Of a DNA stretch of 64,000 nucleotides, positions 12,652-27,380 are shown in pieces. The notes beneath the pieces were generated by a model. The model was not told the DNA's origin and made no database searches. It was given only the letters and a program-made list of their open reading frames with translations. Source of the DNA: Lichenostomus cassidix (Eukaryota > Chordata > Aves > Passeriformes > Meliphagidae); the NCBI GenBank assembly GCA_008360975.2, contig CM039183.1, positions 46,491,850-46,555,849 of the forward strand. Reading direction: 5' to 3'. Numbering within the stretch: the stretch's first letter is position 1; each line of letters begins with the position of its first letter. The position numbers and the translations under genes are program-made.

Positions 12652-12754
12652 GAAAGATGTGATCTTCTTGAGAAGGTCATCGGCCACCCAGAAGATCACA
12701 ATAAACTGCAGACAATTGGCTAAGGTTTTAGCCTACCTAGTAATTTTGAAGCAG
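12652..12754 (+). other. Exon-like stretch, plus strand (hypothetical)
   Basis: A pyrimidine-rich acceptor (gatttcccctcctag) ends at 12,651. A near-perfect donor, GCAG followed by GTAAGT, begins at 12,755. The 103 nt between them are open in one frame (about 34 codons, ending ...LAYLVILKQ) and contain CpGs, which are uncommon nearby. I do not recognise the peptide. It could equally be a lncRNA exon or a chance pairing of splice consensus. It lies on the opposite strand to the 11.7-12.0 kb candidate, so the two cannot belong to one transcript. Confidence 0.2.
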
Positions 12755-15700
12755 GTAAGTGGAACATTTTACCACACAAAATCTACAATGCACAGCTGGA
12801 AACAAAAGAGTAAGTACACAGCACTTAGACTTCCAAGTGGTTAAAGGCATACAGAGGCATCACATAGGATGTAAATGTACCGTTTCAGAATTTAAGAGAA
12901 ATAATCTAAAATGAATCCTTTCCATAGGGGGATTATTTAGAATGGAGTCTAACTCTTAAACAACATGATGTTGCTGTCTGCCACGCACACTACTGCTGAT
13001 GAAATGCCACCACAAGGAGAAAAATCTTTACAACAGACAAATAGCTTTGCCAGTGGCAACACTGAGAAAGTAGCTTTTAATGGTCAATTGGTTATAATTG
13101 TAATAAATTGCTGGATTATATATTTTCTATTAACTCAGATGTACAAACAGACTACTTAAAAATGTAATCAAGCAGAGTTAATTACTGTCAGTTACTTTTT
13201 CTTACACTGCCTATAGGTGGCACATATTGAAAAAAAACATTGCTAAAACACATGGACACTTTCTCACTCCCTCTCCCTGGGAAAGACAAAGAGCATTCAA
13301 GGATCCAGGAAAGAAAAAAGGCTGCTGCTGGCTACTGTTTCAAATTGTACCGTGTCACTCTTCCATTCAGCTGTATAAATTCAAGATGCTGAAGGAAAAA
13401 TATTACTGATATTCCCAGTGCACCAAAGTAGAACACACAATTTACTTGTATACACTTTTCCTGAATTTGAATGCTGATGTCCACAGAGCCCTTACAATAA
13501 ATTTTCCATTTGTTTTCTTTATGGTGAGAAAGATTTAGGGAAGGGAAAGGAGGGAGAAGGGATGCACAGACTACCTACAAAAAGAACAGAAAACCCTTCA
13601 AACTAAAAGCTCCCAATTTAAGACAGCTGTTAGTCAGGATAAATACAAAGCACAACAATATTCATTCATTGTCATACTAGTGAATATTTATTTAAAAAAG
13701 CCTACCTATTCTCTTCCCTCAAATCCCCTTTAGATCCTCTGCTGTCACATCTACAAGAGCTTGATAATAGTGTAGGCAATGCATTATTGCAGTACTATTC
13801 ATAACCTTGGATTTTACAATTTAGTATCAAATGTTGTTAGGAATATACCTCGATTCATAAATATTTTTCTACACATATTGTATCATACATATTACTCTAC
13901 ATATACTATTTCTAATAGAATTCATTTTTAAGCATGATTTACAGAGAGACAGAAAACTGTAGAATGTGTATTTTTAAAGATAACATTAAAAAACTTTAAA
14001 ACACCACTGTGTTCAAAGGTTGCCCACAGAAAGGCCTGTGTGTTGGGATGAAGGCAGCTACAGCCTAAGCAGCAAGGAGTGTATACACCCTCAGGCACCT
14101 CACATAGCACACAAATATGCTGCATTCTCCCCTCCCTTCCTCCCAGATGCTGGCATAGATGCTCATAGCTTACACTCTCCCACTAAACAATGTGCTTGGA
14201 TGTCTAGATAATTCAGGCATTTCTTCTTTTTACACACTGATGTCATAGACTGGTTTACAACACTTACAACTTCAGTCTAGTATCTTTAATTGCCATATTA
14301 AAAACAGCAGCTAACAAAAACATCAAGAGAACAATGACCTGAATTTGCGATGAGTGTCCAGCTACTCTCTGAATCCCTCATGCTCCATGTACACAGTGAA
14401 CCCTCCTTTGGTTCAAAACGCTCACAAGTACCACAGTTTTCCCAGGTGATACTCAATTTAAATAACAGTTTGCTGACTTGATAGGCTATAAAAATCTTTA
14501 ATTAGAAGAATATTTTTAGATTAATTTTCTTTATCCTAATGTATTATCTGACTCTTTCTGCTACACACAAGGGGAAAGATGCAGGAGGCACAAGGTACTA
14601 AAGGGTTTATCCTCATTTCATATTACCCATGTTGATACCTGAGGGACTCGAGCAACTGCATAATAAAACATGGCAGAAAGCCCAACAAAGCTATTGCCAT
14701 TACAAGAAAATAGTCTTAGGCACTAGAGGGAGCATCTGCCTTTACAGTCACTGAATAAAAGTTTCTGTGTGCCTACAACATATTCTGCCCAACACACAAA
14801 AATAGTACTGCGTGTTGTGTATAAGGTACAAGTCCTGCCTTTGTCATGAAAAAACAAATAAAATAAATACCAATATTACAAAGCCATCACTTTAAATAAG
14901 CATGCCTTCTTATCCATTTAACTTATTCAACCACAATTTCAAATTATTTTCTTAAATTTCAGGCTAGGAAAATAAACTTTTTTAGTACAATTAGATAATT
15001 GTAGCCTAACAATGTCAGAATACCATGGCTTGCACTGTTCAGGAAATGAAAGCAATGACATTTTATTTTAAGGACACAGCTTCAGACTTGTGCAATGCAG
15101 ACATCCACATCTTGGCTAGCTGCCTAGACTCACCATGAGAGAAGGGCATTTCTGGGCTGTGATTCACCTGACCAGCTCTAGGCATCTGTCAGAGGATGAA
15201 CGTGTGAATCATACCCCCAAGTACTACTTCTATGAACTGCAAAAGTAGCTGAGTTCACGTGTGTATGTGTACACCACACATAATTATGTCACAGGATCCC
15301 CACCCAAAAACATAAATAGAATACACTAAGAAAAAATATGCAAAAAATATGCATTAGACAACACTAATGATTGTAAACCGGGAGGGACTGTACAGTGGAT
15401 CATAGTGACTGGTTACCTGGAGTCTACTGGCACCACAAACTTGTACATTTTCTAGTACTTTTTATTCATTCACTCTAGTACATTTTCTTCATTCTTGCTA
15501 CATGTAACAGATTCAGTTAAGAAAGTGAAGAAATAAAGAGCAGATATCCCTCATTACAGCCTGTGGGAAATAAGACAATATAAACACCTACCAAACTTGC
15601 ATACTGAACCACCTGAAATACTAATACATTCTACTCCCCTTAGGGTAATGGCAAACAGAAAGTATCTGCCACCTATGTTTCTCTTTAATGCCCCAGCTTT

Positions 15701-18160
15701 GCTATGAATTGCCTTGCTGACTGGCAGGTCTACATGCTCACTTCACTCAGCTCTCTGCCTGTCTGGTTGCTGCTAACTGAAGGATCACAGCTTAGTTTAC
15801 CATGGCAGTTTAGTAGCCATGTTTTTAATATCAGGTATGATGCTCCAAGACTTTGTGCCAAGCTCTGAACCAGGAAATTCTATTTTCAGATGCATCAAAT
15901 TGGTACTGCTGCAGTCGAGAATATTAAATTATATAACTTTAGCTTGTCGTGTGGTTTCTTACTGTTGCCTACAATGATCAGCCATACAACACAGGCTTTT
16001 AATTTTGGGAAGAAATATTATCCCCACTTATGTCCTCTAAACAAAGTACAGTGACTGTGGTTCTCTAGAATTTTTATTAGAAAGCTCCTTTCTACTTCCC
16101 CTTGGCACAAAGGTCCTTGCTCACTGCATATAAAAGGACAATGCAGCACAAAGGCAAAACTGCCATGGTGCCTTCAGTTATTCTTCCAAATTTATAAAGC
16201 AAAGTGATCTCCAAACAGGACTGTTACTAAAAGTAAGAGACCAAGAGCCTCCAAAATCTGCTAAGAATGTTCAAAACTGGAAGATCTCACAAACACACTA
16301 GTTTTGACCCTAATAAAGCTGAATATAAAATATTGTACCAAAAGGATTCTGAGCACCCATAAATTTCAGATCTCTTTGAAAACATTTCTCTTTGCACTTC
16401 AAACATTTTTGCAGTACTGCAGCAAAGCCTCCAGAAAACTAACATAAGCATTTATCTTCAAAGCAATAATAAAAAGAATATAGAAAAATCACAAAAATAA
16501 AACTTAAAAGTTAGAACATTGAAGATGCAGCCAATAAACAGTTTCAGAATATATATATACATGGTACTGCAGTAATAAGGCAGCTGGAAATTCGCATCAG
16601 AATTGGGGCTTGTTAGTCACAAAGACTGTCTGAACCGCAGGGTACCTGACCTGAGCATGTATGAGTGCAGGGAGAAAAAAAGCTAAAGGGACGAGTAGAA
16701 GGAATTATGGTATGGTCTAGACTTGTCCCAACATGAAGCTGGGACATTACAAGACTAATAATTTAAAGATGAGCAGAGGTGAAGGAATTGGCTTTCATCT
16801 TTTTCACTTTCTCCATTCACTCACTGTGAGCTTCAGGACAAGCAAAAGTGCTCAGTTCCCTCATGGTAGGTACACAACATATCCTCCCTGTGCAAAAGAA
16901 AAATCTATTCTTAAAACACTATGTGAACACAGATTCGCTTGCCAGAAGATGTGTATTTTGAGCAAATAGGACCCACAGTAATTCAAATTCCTGTGTATGT
17001 GGGAGACATACTGTTGGTCCCTGAACCGAGCCTTAAGACAGAGGTGAAAACACTACAAGGATGAAACAACTGTGGAATCAGATAACCCCAGTTTTTATCC
17101 TTGTGCTAGTGAAACAAAAGTTACAGTGATCAGTAATACCATATTATGGAAGAAGAACATTTGAAGTCTAGGAAACTACTCCTCATTACTACCTGCTTTT
17201 AAAAAAGCAGGCACAACTCCTTCAGTAACAGCTTCCTAAGCACTTGAATATTTTGTTCTTTAGTCATTTTTCGTCCTATTCTTTCCAAAATATATGAATT
17301 TTAAGTAAGCAGCTACAAATACACATTTATGAAAAATGATTGGTTCTGATTCACAAGCTTCATTCTGTTTAATTGGGACCACAGACATTAACAGCTATAT
17401 CCTGTGCTGGGTGAACTAAAAAATACAGCAGAACACACTCAGTCTGTGACAATGAAGAAGCAAAAGTCATCTTTATGTCTCTAAGATGTATTAAACTGCT
17501 TAGAGTGCTTAATAACTCACATCAGCTCCTTCCCCCCAGTTGCCAGGACAAATTCACCCCAAAAGAGAACTATAGTGATGTTTGCTTGGTCTACAGGCAT
17601 CCTCCCAAACACAATGGATTATACATCACATCGTGAGATGGAAGGGTACAGATTACATTACATTCTGTCTTCCTCCATTCCTTGTGCTTTGTGGAGTAAG
17701 GGGAACAAAGGAAAAAAATTACTTTGCAGAAACTGAATTCCTTCCATGTTTCAGAAGCAAAGCTTCAGTAGCTATACAGGAAAGCGCTATTTTGGGGTTT
17801 TTTTTCCTTTTAATTTAACAGGCTAAGGCTGTATCTCCTCAGAAGAAGGCTTCAGATAGTCACATTTCTGTGAGCTCTGAAAATACATAGTAGAGCCCCA
17901 TGAACCATTTTCTTTACAAACTGTGGAACATTTGCTGTATTAGAAGCAAACCATAAATATGTATTACCCCTTTATAAATATGTATTGTGTTACAGATGAA
18001 GAAAACAACTGAATAGAAGACCTCATAATTGGTACGGTCCTTTATTTAAAAATGGAAAAAAACCCCAAGTAATTCCACAGAGAATTACTTTACATGTAAG
18101 CATGGAAAGATCATATAGCAAAACAGTTTCTAGTCCTTTGTGCTTGAACATAGCATTTGT

Positions 18161-18235
18161 GGGTTTGGGGTTTTTTTGTTAGGTTGGGCTCTTTTTCTAA
18201 ATTTATTTTCGTTTGTGTTTTTTTCTTCTTTCAGG
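18161..18235. repeat. T/G-rich low-complexity tract
   Basis: Short GGG/GGGG blocks separated by T runs, then a T-rich tail. It is the reverse complement of the A/C type of tract seen elsewhere. Confidence 0.75.
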
Positions 18236-21200
18236 TTCTTTTTAGTTTAAACTGAGTCAAAAAGAGCACAGAATGAGCTGCTCGGGTTGAGAGAAGGACA
18301 GTAGATGTCACAGTTTTGTATTCATCCACATGGCTACAGTTCTCATGCAACTCCACAGCACCTCACACCTTGATTATTGTATTATTTTTCTTTCTAAGGC
18401 TGGCAAATGCAACAGCGCTCAGTTGTGATCACTTCCTGAAACTATTGCTTTGAGTATGCTATCCACATATTACATCTCACATTTTCTACTACACTGAAAG
18501 AAGTGTAGAAACATGACTAATTTTATGCAAGTTCTTCCTATCAAGCCAGCTAATCAGCTATTTGAAGCCTGGCTGTATACTTTGAAATTCATAAATAGAA
18601 GAGAAAAAAATTAGTTGGCTGAACTCCCCTTAGTAAAATATGTAGTTTTTCAAATTTATTCTGCACATCTAAAACTCTCCCAATTTAAGAAGATCTCTAC
18701 AGATCAGCCAGGAGCTGCATGTTCCTCAAACGCCGGGCAGAGCCATTTGTGAAAGAATCCCCAGCTGATCAGCACTGAGCTGACATGAGCTGTTGGAAGA
18801 GCCACACACAGTTCCATTAGTTTAGGCTGTGGGCTCCTGGATGTTAAGTGAAAACACAGCAACCTGAATCAACAGAGAGGAAGAAAAGAGTTGAAGCCCA
18901 AGACTCACCATCTAGAAAAATTAATTTACTAACACTTTGCTTTAGTGCAGAATTAGAAGGCAGAAGCATAGACTGCACATAACTTTTAAAGTAAAATTCA
19001 ACAATCATAGTACCAATAAATGGTAATTATTTCTTATTTCAGAAATAGAGAGAATAGCTAAGATTATAATGAAAGAAGGATGCTCATTACTGGGAATATC
19101 ACCTGTACCTCAGTTAATCTATAAGACAGTATTCAACTGTAAATTTTGCTATGCTATATTGTGCCTTATAGATATTGAAGAACTCTAAGCAATGATTTCC
19201 ACATGTGTTGCAGGCTGATTTGCCAATGGTAAGAGTGTAAGAAAGACTAAGAATCATAAAATAAGCATAGCTTATAGGTAGGGATTTAATTAGAAACACC
19301 TCCCTGCCCAAGGACATGGCCTTCACACTCTACCTTGTGTCTTTGATGCCATTTTTAAAGGTCATTATAGTTCCATTCCCAGGATTAAGCATGAGGAATT
19401 TCCAAGCCACAAGGCAAGTTTTGAGCAAATGTGGTGCTGCGAGTTGGACAAGCCAGCCCAAGGTGAGCTACTCTACTCCAGAAAGAAAACTGTAAAAAAA
19501 GGCAATAACTTCAATTGCAGGTGAAGCCTATGAGTTGTTCTAACACCCTTATGCATATTCCATCCATGTAGATTTACAAACCAAAAAGAGACATTTCAGA
19601 CATTGGAAGAGGACTTCAACACTTCATAACGTCTATTTCATTATTTTTCCACACAAAATTACTCCAGGCTAGGGAGCTCTTTAGAAAAGCATGAATAACA
19701 CCAGGTAGGCTATAGAGAAAAGAACGTTACAAAAAGTGACATGGTTACAGACTGTGACCATATCTTCCATGTAAAGCATCACAGGACTGTAAAGGAAGCA
19801 GGCAGTCAGGTTTAGGACCCTGTCTTTCTCTGGAACCACCTATAGTATTGTGGCAAATAGGAAGATTTGGGCTGTTTATCTTCAATTTTCAGGGAAAAAC
19901 CAGCACTGTCATCTGAATATAACATTTCGCTAGTGTTTAATATTCTGCAATTTAAATGAAAACAACAGCAGACTTTGCAATTCAGTAACCTGAGGTTCTA
20001 AATTAATGAACATGGGATAAGAGCAGAGTACAAATGAAAGGGCTCAGCACTGGAATTCCCACAAATAAAGATCCAAGGATTTGAAAAACAATTTACAAAA
20101 ACACCTGATTGTTTCACTTTCTTCAGTAAGGACTGGAAATATAGTGCTATTTTCTGGCAATCCACTGATGTAGATCTTTATTGAAACTAAGTGTTTTATT
20201 ACAAAATTAAAAGATAATTTACTTGGAGTTTATGAGTAAGAAATTCTTTTACACTTTCTAATCTCCCTCCCACCCAAACACCATAAATGTCTCATTGTTC
20301 TCCCGAGAGCATGTCTCTGGTGAAATATAAAGATGGTGCTTAGAGCAGCATTTTGAGACAGTTAGTACTTAATAACACGTAAAACTGTTAAAAACTAGGG
20401 GACGAAATAATTTTTAAACCTCCCTCATGCATTCTGTAATTGTGCTGTGGGAGTCTGACAGCCTGATGAATACTGGGTCAGAGTTCTGTAGAAAGCATAG
20501 TGTTTAGGTGAGTGAGTACATAACACAGTAATAACAGCATGAAAATTACAAGGAAAAAAGGCATAAGAAAAAGCCTTATAGGAAATGTAGACATGTAAAC
20601 ATGTCCCTCAACCTGCAAACAGAACCAAGGGTTCTAAAATTCAAATGTCAGCTCAGACTCAGAACATGAGAAATGCACTATATATTGCATTTAACATACC
20701 TACTTAGTATCATGTTGAAATGGGATGCATGAGTTTCTCCAACATCTCATGCAATTTCTCCTGTTCATCTATCAGAACTGGCTGCCACTTCATTTCTTGA
20801 TTCTTTGGACTCCCATTTGATTCCTGTTTTGGGCTGAGATCCATACCACTCAAACAGATGTAACACAGCCTGCAGATCTTACATATTCAAACCCTAATGA
20901 GAAAATCAGAGTAGAAGGCAAGACACACTCACAGGAGCATATGTACTGTGGTGACCAGAGAACCCCTGTTAGTCACCATTAAAGAATGATACCTGTGCTC
21001 TGGACAATGTCTCTGGATATTTTGTACCATGTGGAGTCCATTATGAAGGGATTTTACCTCATCTGTCTTTTAAGCAATGGGTTTAGGGACTTAGCCATTC
21101 TCAGACTCAACAGGAAGGCAGAATTCAGGCAACCTAGCATTAGCCCTACCATCATATCATGAAAGTTGTTGCTCATCATATAATCTGCTGTAAGGGAAGG

Positions 21201-23799
21201 AAATACTTGAATTGATGATCCTGCATTTCTTTAAAAAATCCCAAAGAGCCCAAACAACCACCCCCAAAACAAACAAACAAGCTTCATGGGCTGTGAAAAC
21301 AATTAAGGTGCCAGAGAACAGCAACTATGTTCTGTTTTGTGAAATAAAGAAAACACTTTGAAGCACAGAAGAACTCTGCGCCTATTTCCACTGAGAGAAG
21401 CCTGAGAGGGTGATTTTGGTGGTTTGCTTCAAGCACACCACAATGAGCAGTGCAGCTCCACTGGCTCACTTCTTGGCTGCCTGCTTCTCTCAAACGTGAA
21501 AAGACCTGCACGATTTCAAAAATCAAAAAAGCCTTTAAAGCCACACTGATTCCTCTACTACATGAGGCAATAAAACACATCTGTCTCCTCCTCAAATTAC
21601 TTATATTTTGAGCACAATTTATTCCTAAGTTGTTTTTCTATGACTAACTTGTTGAAATGAAATTTCCAACGCTTTAGTATGAGATACCTATAAAGACTGT
21701 GAACCTTATTCACTGACTTGTTCAAGAAGGAATAAGGGACAAAGAGAAGCCCAAAATCAAAACTAATTCACTTGGGTGTTGGAATTCATGTTAACATAAT
21801 AATGTGAGATTTTGCAATTTAATAGCATGGCTATATATAAATCTATACAAATATATTTTTAATATGTCACAAATTAACTTAAAATTATTCTTCCTGGGCA
21901 TCAGTAATCAATAATCTTGGCACAGTATCTGGCTATTAAGTGCAGAAATTCACTTTTCAACTTGTACAGCACTGAAAAAAAAGAGTTTAAACCATTTATT
22001 CTTTACTTTTCACATTCTGGGAATAGAAGGAGGAAAAATTTAATAATAATATTCAGAATAGCATAAAGAAACACAAGAGCAACAGGTCTAAAATCTGACC
22101 GGGTCACACAGAAGCGAAAATCCTGTCTCTACTTACTGCTCAGCTGGCAAAGCCACTGCTTGTGTGAATGCCAAAGAAAATTAAATAATATTCATTTGGA
22201 AGCCATTCAGGGTTTAGTTTCACATGATTATAATGAATTAAATGCAGACAGGATTCACAGCATCAAAGTACTCAATCAAAATAAAACAATGAGAAAATAG
22301 GCAAGCAAGCTCGATGATTTAAATAGGAACAATTATATCACAAAGCAAATAATTTTCAGTGACACAGCTGGGGGTAAAAAAATAGGTAAACCCCCTGCAT
22401 TCTACATTTGGCCTTTTAGTTTTCATGCACCTACTGTAGAATGAATACCATTTGTCTGAAAAAACATAACAGTACATTAAAAAGTGAAACAGACTTGATT
22501 GACAGAGAGGGACAGGGATTAAAGTCCCCAAGGTTTACTAGCCTAAAGGCAGCCATGACAAACTGCTGCCAGTTGCCCAAAGCCTGCACAGCTACTCAAG
22601 CACACAATCCTCAAAATAGTCATATGTGGCTGAGGACAATCCCTGCTGTGCAGAGCTGAATTTCAAACTGGGCTCAAGAGAAGGGAAAACATCAACACAA
22701 TCACACACCAGTCACTCACATCTTACATTCATTATCAGGTTTTTCAAAGGAATCCCCAAGGCAGCTATATTTCACTGAATTGAAGGTTTAAAATAAAAGA
22801 AAAAGAAAAGAAAACCAAAGCAACTCCCTCTACTCAAAACTGTATTTATTCTAGTTTATAAATGGGCAATAAAACATATGAAATAAAACTGCTCCAGAAG
22901 ACTTCAAGACAAAAATGTTTTTTGGAAAGTGAAAAATAAATGCTAAGAGAATACACAACAAGAATAACACTGCTACCAGGCAATTGAATATATAGATTCT
23001 TAGCCAAATACTATATACTTATAAGAAGCTTACTTTCCAGGAAAACCTGCAAAAAATTTTTCATTTGCTGTACAGAAAGCATAGCTACCCATCTTGCCCT
23101 TTCCTCTGTGAAAATTCTATGTATCATTGCAAGTAAATACCAAGTATCAGCAGTAGGATGTGATATGTTAATGCGTTCTAATTTCGATTACTTCAGCAGA
23201 ACTGATGTGTGAAGAAATTAAAGTCTGTGCATTAGACAGATTAATAGAGTCTAGGATGAATAAAATACGCAATTAGAAAACTCAGTTTAAATTAAGAAGA
23301 TAATTTGCGGAGAGGAAGGCACATTACATTCATGAGAATGGCAATCTACTGATTTTTTTGGTGAGTTTTCTGGTGTCAGAGTGAAATTTTCTTCATTAGG
23401 GTATCCTGAAAAGGGTTGGAAGAAATTAAACATTTCAGAAGGATTTATGTATATTTTACTGATCTAATTTACTTCAAGGAAGCCAGTACTAGTCAAAAAT
23501 AAGGCAGCATTTACCAGTAGCTCATGCAGAGAGTAAGAAATCCAAACACACATGTCTTACTGATATGTCGCATGTTCAGATGAGAGTGTTAAGTACAGCC
23601 TGGGAGTTGCTGGTTGTATTTATGTTTGGTTTGCTTCAGGACTTGCATAGTTCTCATAGAGCACTTCCCTGGAAGGAACCCTTCTTTCACATTTCCCTTT
23701 CACACTAGTGGAAAGTATTTAATAAAAACCACTGAGATTACACAGAACAGTTAGAGACTGACTGCAGCCAGCAATGTCATTGTCTTTACCCCATTCTAT

Positions 23800-24000
23800 G
23801 AATTACTCATCACTCTCACAAAGGAAATGTGGCAACCAGCAAACCCTGGTTGTGCCGGGCACAGATGGGAAAGCTCCCTCCCTCTGCTAATTATCTGGGA
23901 AGGAAACTCATTAAATAGCGTTTTTCACCTGTCACAGTCCAAGAGCAAACAGCTAGCCCTCTCTGCTGCCCACCTGTAGGGGAAGGCAGAGCTGATGCTG
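23800..24000. promoter_or_regulatory. Possible enhancer-like non-coding element
   Basis: Within 200 bp there is a CTAATTA homeodomain-type core (about 23,887-23,893), an ATTAAA-rich core, and two CACCTG E-boxes at 23,926-23,931 and 23,971-23,976. The local composition is less AT-biased than the surroundings and free of simple repeats. This is motif density only; conservation cannot be judged from one sequence. Confidence 0.15.
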
Positions 24001-27000
24001 CACTGCTATTAAACAAATGCCCTGTTTCTCAACACAAAAGAGCAAAGGACCATCCCTGTAACAATTAAGCTCCAGTAGACCCCAAAGGCATATGCACCAT
24101 TAAGCTCTGTCACCACCCCAAATAAATATTACAATTCTTGATTTTCATAGGCAGTAAATAATGAATAGTCTAGAGGATGAGTTCTGTATTTTGTTAGGCC
24201 TTTTTTTCCTTCTCTATTAAAGCACTGTCAGCACAATGAAGCTTTATGAAAAGACATTTTGATTTAAAAAATAAGAAAATACATTGTTTTCAAATTACTT
24301 TTACTTTTTCATAAAACAGGCCCATCATTATTATTTGCACTTACTAGAAATAAAATGTAAAAATGTAATACTGAGGGGTTTTTTCTGTTTCATGCTCTAT
24401 TATACTGCTTAATTTAACAGCAGCATAATTTTGTAAAATCCAAAGAACCAAATGTATCTACAACGTTACTGTAAATCCATGCTGGACCAGAAAATCATTA
24501 ACTTCTGTGTTACACAGTAATATAACAGAACAGGATTGGGCTTTTGGAATTTTCTAGAATTGTTAAAATAGTTCCTAGACACTTGTGCTACTTCACTGGG
24601 TCATGAAACTTGCCACTGGACTTTGAGAACAACATGTTTAATTACTGCACCCAAAAATTTTTACCCAATTGCAGTGTTAGGTTCAAACAGGGAATAGTGA
24701 AACTCTCTAATAGAAGAATAAACCCCTGTACTCATATACAGACAACACTTGCGGAGGGAACCAGAAACACCAAAAAGCCCCAGAGTTATGAAACTCACCA
24801 AAAAATAATACAGGCAGTAACTTCAGAGTACAACAGCAATCAGCAAGAATGCACAGTTCTTATAGAGGGACCAGTGGAGCAATAATAGTAAAGAGTTTTA
24901 GAGAAGGAGTTTGTGCAAGCTCAGAAGCAGACATGGTGCCCCTCCTCAAAAAGCAGTCTTAAAGGGAGTTCCACCAGTTTCCTGTCAACCAGCTCAGTAA
25001 AGTGGGACAGTGGACATAAATCAAATCTATAATCAAAATTTCTCCCACTGATGCTCTTCTCTGACCTCTCCCACTCCAAAGAAAACCCCACTAAAGCTTA
25101 TCTGTACTTCTATATATCATGGCTGGGCTCTCCTGCACACAAATCTGTCCTTGTATTTTAAGTGGGTAGCAGGGAAAAACGAATTTTACTTCAAAGTAAT
25201 GCTGCTTTTAAAGAGCTGCTTAGCTACCAGTCTATTTTAATTTTAAGATTTGCATGTCAGCTCTAAACCACAGAAGAATTTTCTCTCAAGCACTGGAGAT
25301 AAATATTACAGAACATTGACAATGAAAGCAAAATTAAGGACAACAGTCCCAACAAGAATCCTATAGATAGAAACAGTGCCATGTGGCATGGGCTTTTAAT
25401 GGAGTGGTTCCAATACCTCAGCCACTTTTCTAATTTAGCATGTTTTTAAAGTGTTGCTCTCCTTATCCTTTCATTGAGTCCTAAATTAATGCAACAAGCT
25501 AAAAACGCAAGTTAGATTACTCACTTTCTGCCTTAGCCATGGATCAAGATCTGACTTTTGAAAAAGAAACAAATTGAATGAAGAAGAAAAAGATAGTTCT
25601 TCCTTTTAGTAAAATATTATCCATAGGGAAGGCGGGGCGATGGCTTCACAAAACCAATCAAATAAAAAGTGAGTGCAGTGCAGGTCAGCCCAACAGCCCT
25701 CAATAAAGTCTGTTTTCCATTGTCCTCATGATGGGCAGTTTAAAGAAGGAACATGATGGAGAGCAATGAAGCAGTTCCATAGATCTTCATGCTGAACTCC
25801 AGCCAAGTATGGAAAGCTGCATTCGAGACACTGCTATTGGATCACTGGTCAGACTGATGCAAGGGAAAGATGCTGTCCCCAAGAGCAGCAGATTCACACT
25901 AGTGCTATCCAGTGCAAAAGCAGGATGCTGACAAATGGTAATGGATCACAAATAACAAGCAAAGACAAGTACCTGTGTAGTAAAGAAGGAGCAAATGCAG
26001 ACTCAAAGCGCAGCACAGTCAAAGCAAAAGGTCGTAACAACTACATTGCTATGCAGCAACTCAAAATGAGGTAAGGCAAGCAAGCTTCCTCTGCAGAGGA
26101 AAAAGAAAGATCAATGCCTACAGAAAAGCCAAGATGAACACTAAGTTTGTCCTCACTTTCTTCTGCCAGCTCCAAGAGCTGCTGCTGAAGTAACAATAGG
26201 AAAACAAATGAGTAAAATATTAAGAGATTCCCCAAAATGCCATTTTCAGATTCACAATTTACACTGTACTGTTTGCCTACAAGACTATGCTGTCTTCTTT
26301 TTTCTTCAGTTTCTTTCCATAAGACATGATGGTAACAATCAGGTTAGACAAATTCGTTGCATAGACTAAATTTGCCTATTTTTCTACTTTGTGGCCTACT
26401 TTAATTGACAATTTTCCAAACAAAACTATTGTGTAAGCTCTTCGCTTTCATTGGGCTCTGTAAATGTTACCTTAATGTTATAAAGCATCCAAAAAACACA
26501 CATAAATCCCTATATTGTGAAAAGTTACTTAGTCACTGCTGTCCTATTTGAAATGTTTTGTTTGTTCCTTGCTTCAGATGGAATATCCCCATTATGTTCT
26601 CAGATGTCAAACATGTTTCGGGAATGTAATGCTGTCAAACTATAATGGACAAAGAATTTTTTTCTTTCCATAATGTGTTTTGTTTGTATGAAGAACTGGG
26701 CCAAGTATCTACTAAGTTATATCATTTCCTTCAGTGAAACTAATTTACAAGGAAAATGAATCATGGGAAAGACAAAGATGATATCAACTGTTCTATATCC
26801 ACCCTGTTCCTTCCTGTATCTGTGCCTGGAAAAACCAAGCAACACAAGCACAATAGAGTAAACTCAGACCTGCTGTAACACCACTGAAGTCAATGATGTT
26901 AAAGCATGAATGAAGTTGGCAGAGTGTCAATTTAATTTTTAGCAATGCTGAAGCCAATCCCAGCGTGTAAAGGTTTGCCAATTACTTGACAATATGAAGA

Positions 27001-27380
27001 CAACTTTTCTGTTGAAAGCACAGTATGCTGCATCCATTCTAACTGGAAATTTGCAGGTAGGCAGGAGGCATACCAGATTTAAAACTAAGTTAATGCTTCA
27101 GAAGAGCAACAGAATAAGTGCTCTAATAAGCTGCATGGAGGATTAGTAGGAACAGCAATGTATTGCCACAACCAAACAAAATCCCATCTTGTTTGCTTCA
27201 CTGAGAACACAGACTTTAGGATAGGAGGGACAATGTCATGGCTGTAAATAAGTCATTTTTTATCGTAAGTCCCCGTGTCAGGTATTTTCATGCATTTTCT
27301 TAGGAAGGTCATCCTTTGGGACAAAATTTCTATTCTTGATTTGTTCCCATGATTTCTGAGGGTCATTTGTCATTCTTGTA

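Larger units (their letters stand above)
12845..27380. other. Gene-poor AT-rich stretch
   Basis: About 14.5 kb with no supported coding sequence. It contains short TA-type simple repeats (e.g. near 16,550), T/G-rich low-complexity DNA at 18,160-18,235, and a 13 bp direct repeat at 17,953 and 17,974. Some stretches are unusually dense in developmental transcription-factor-like motifs (about 22.13-22.27, 23.15-23.36 and 23.80-24.00 kb). A minus-strand donor-like ATG/GTGAGT near 18,905 has no matching acceptor. The remainder shows nothing I can interpret. Confidence 0.5.
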
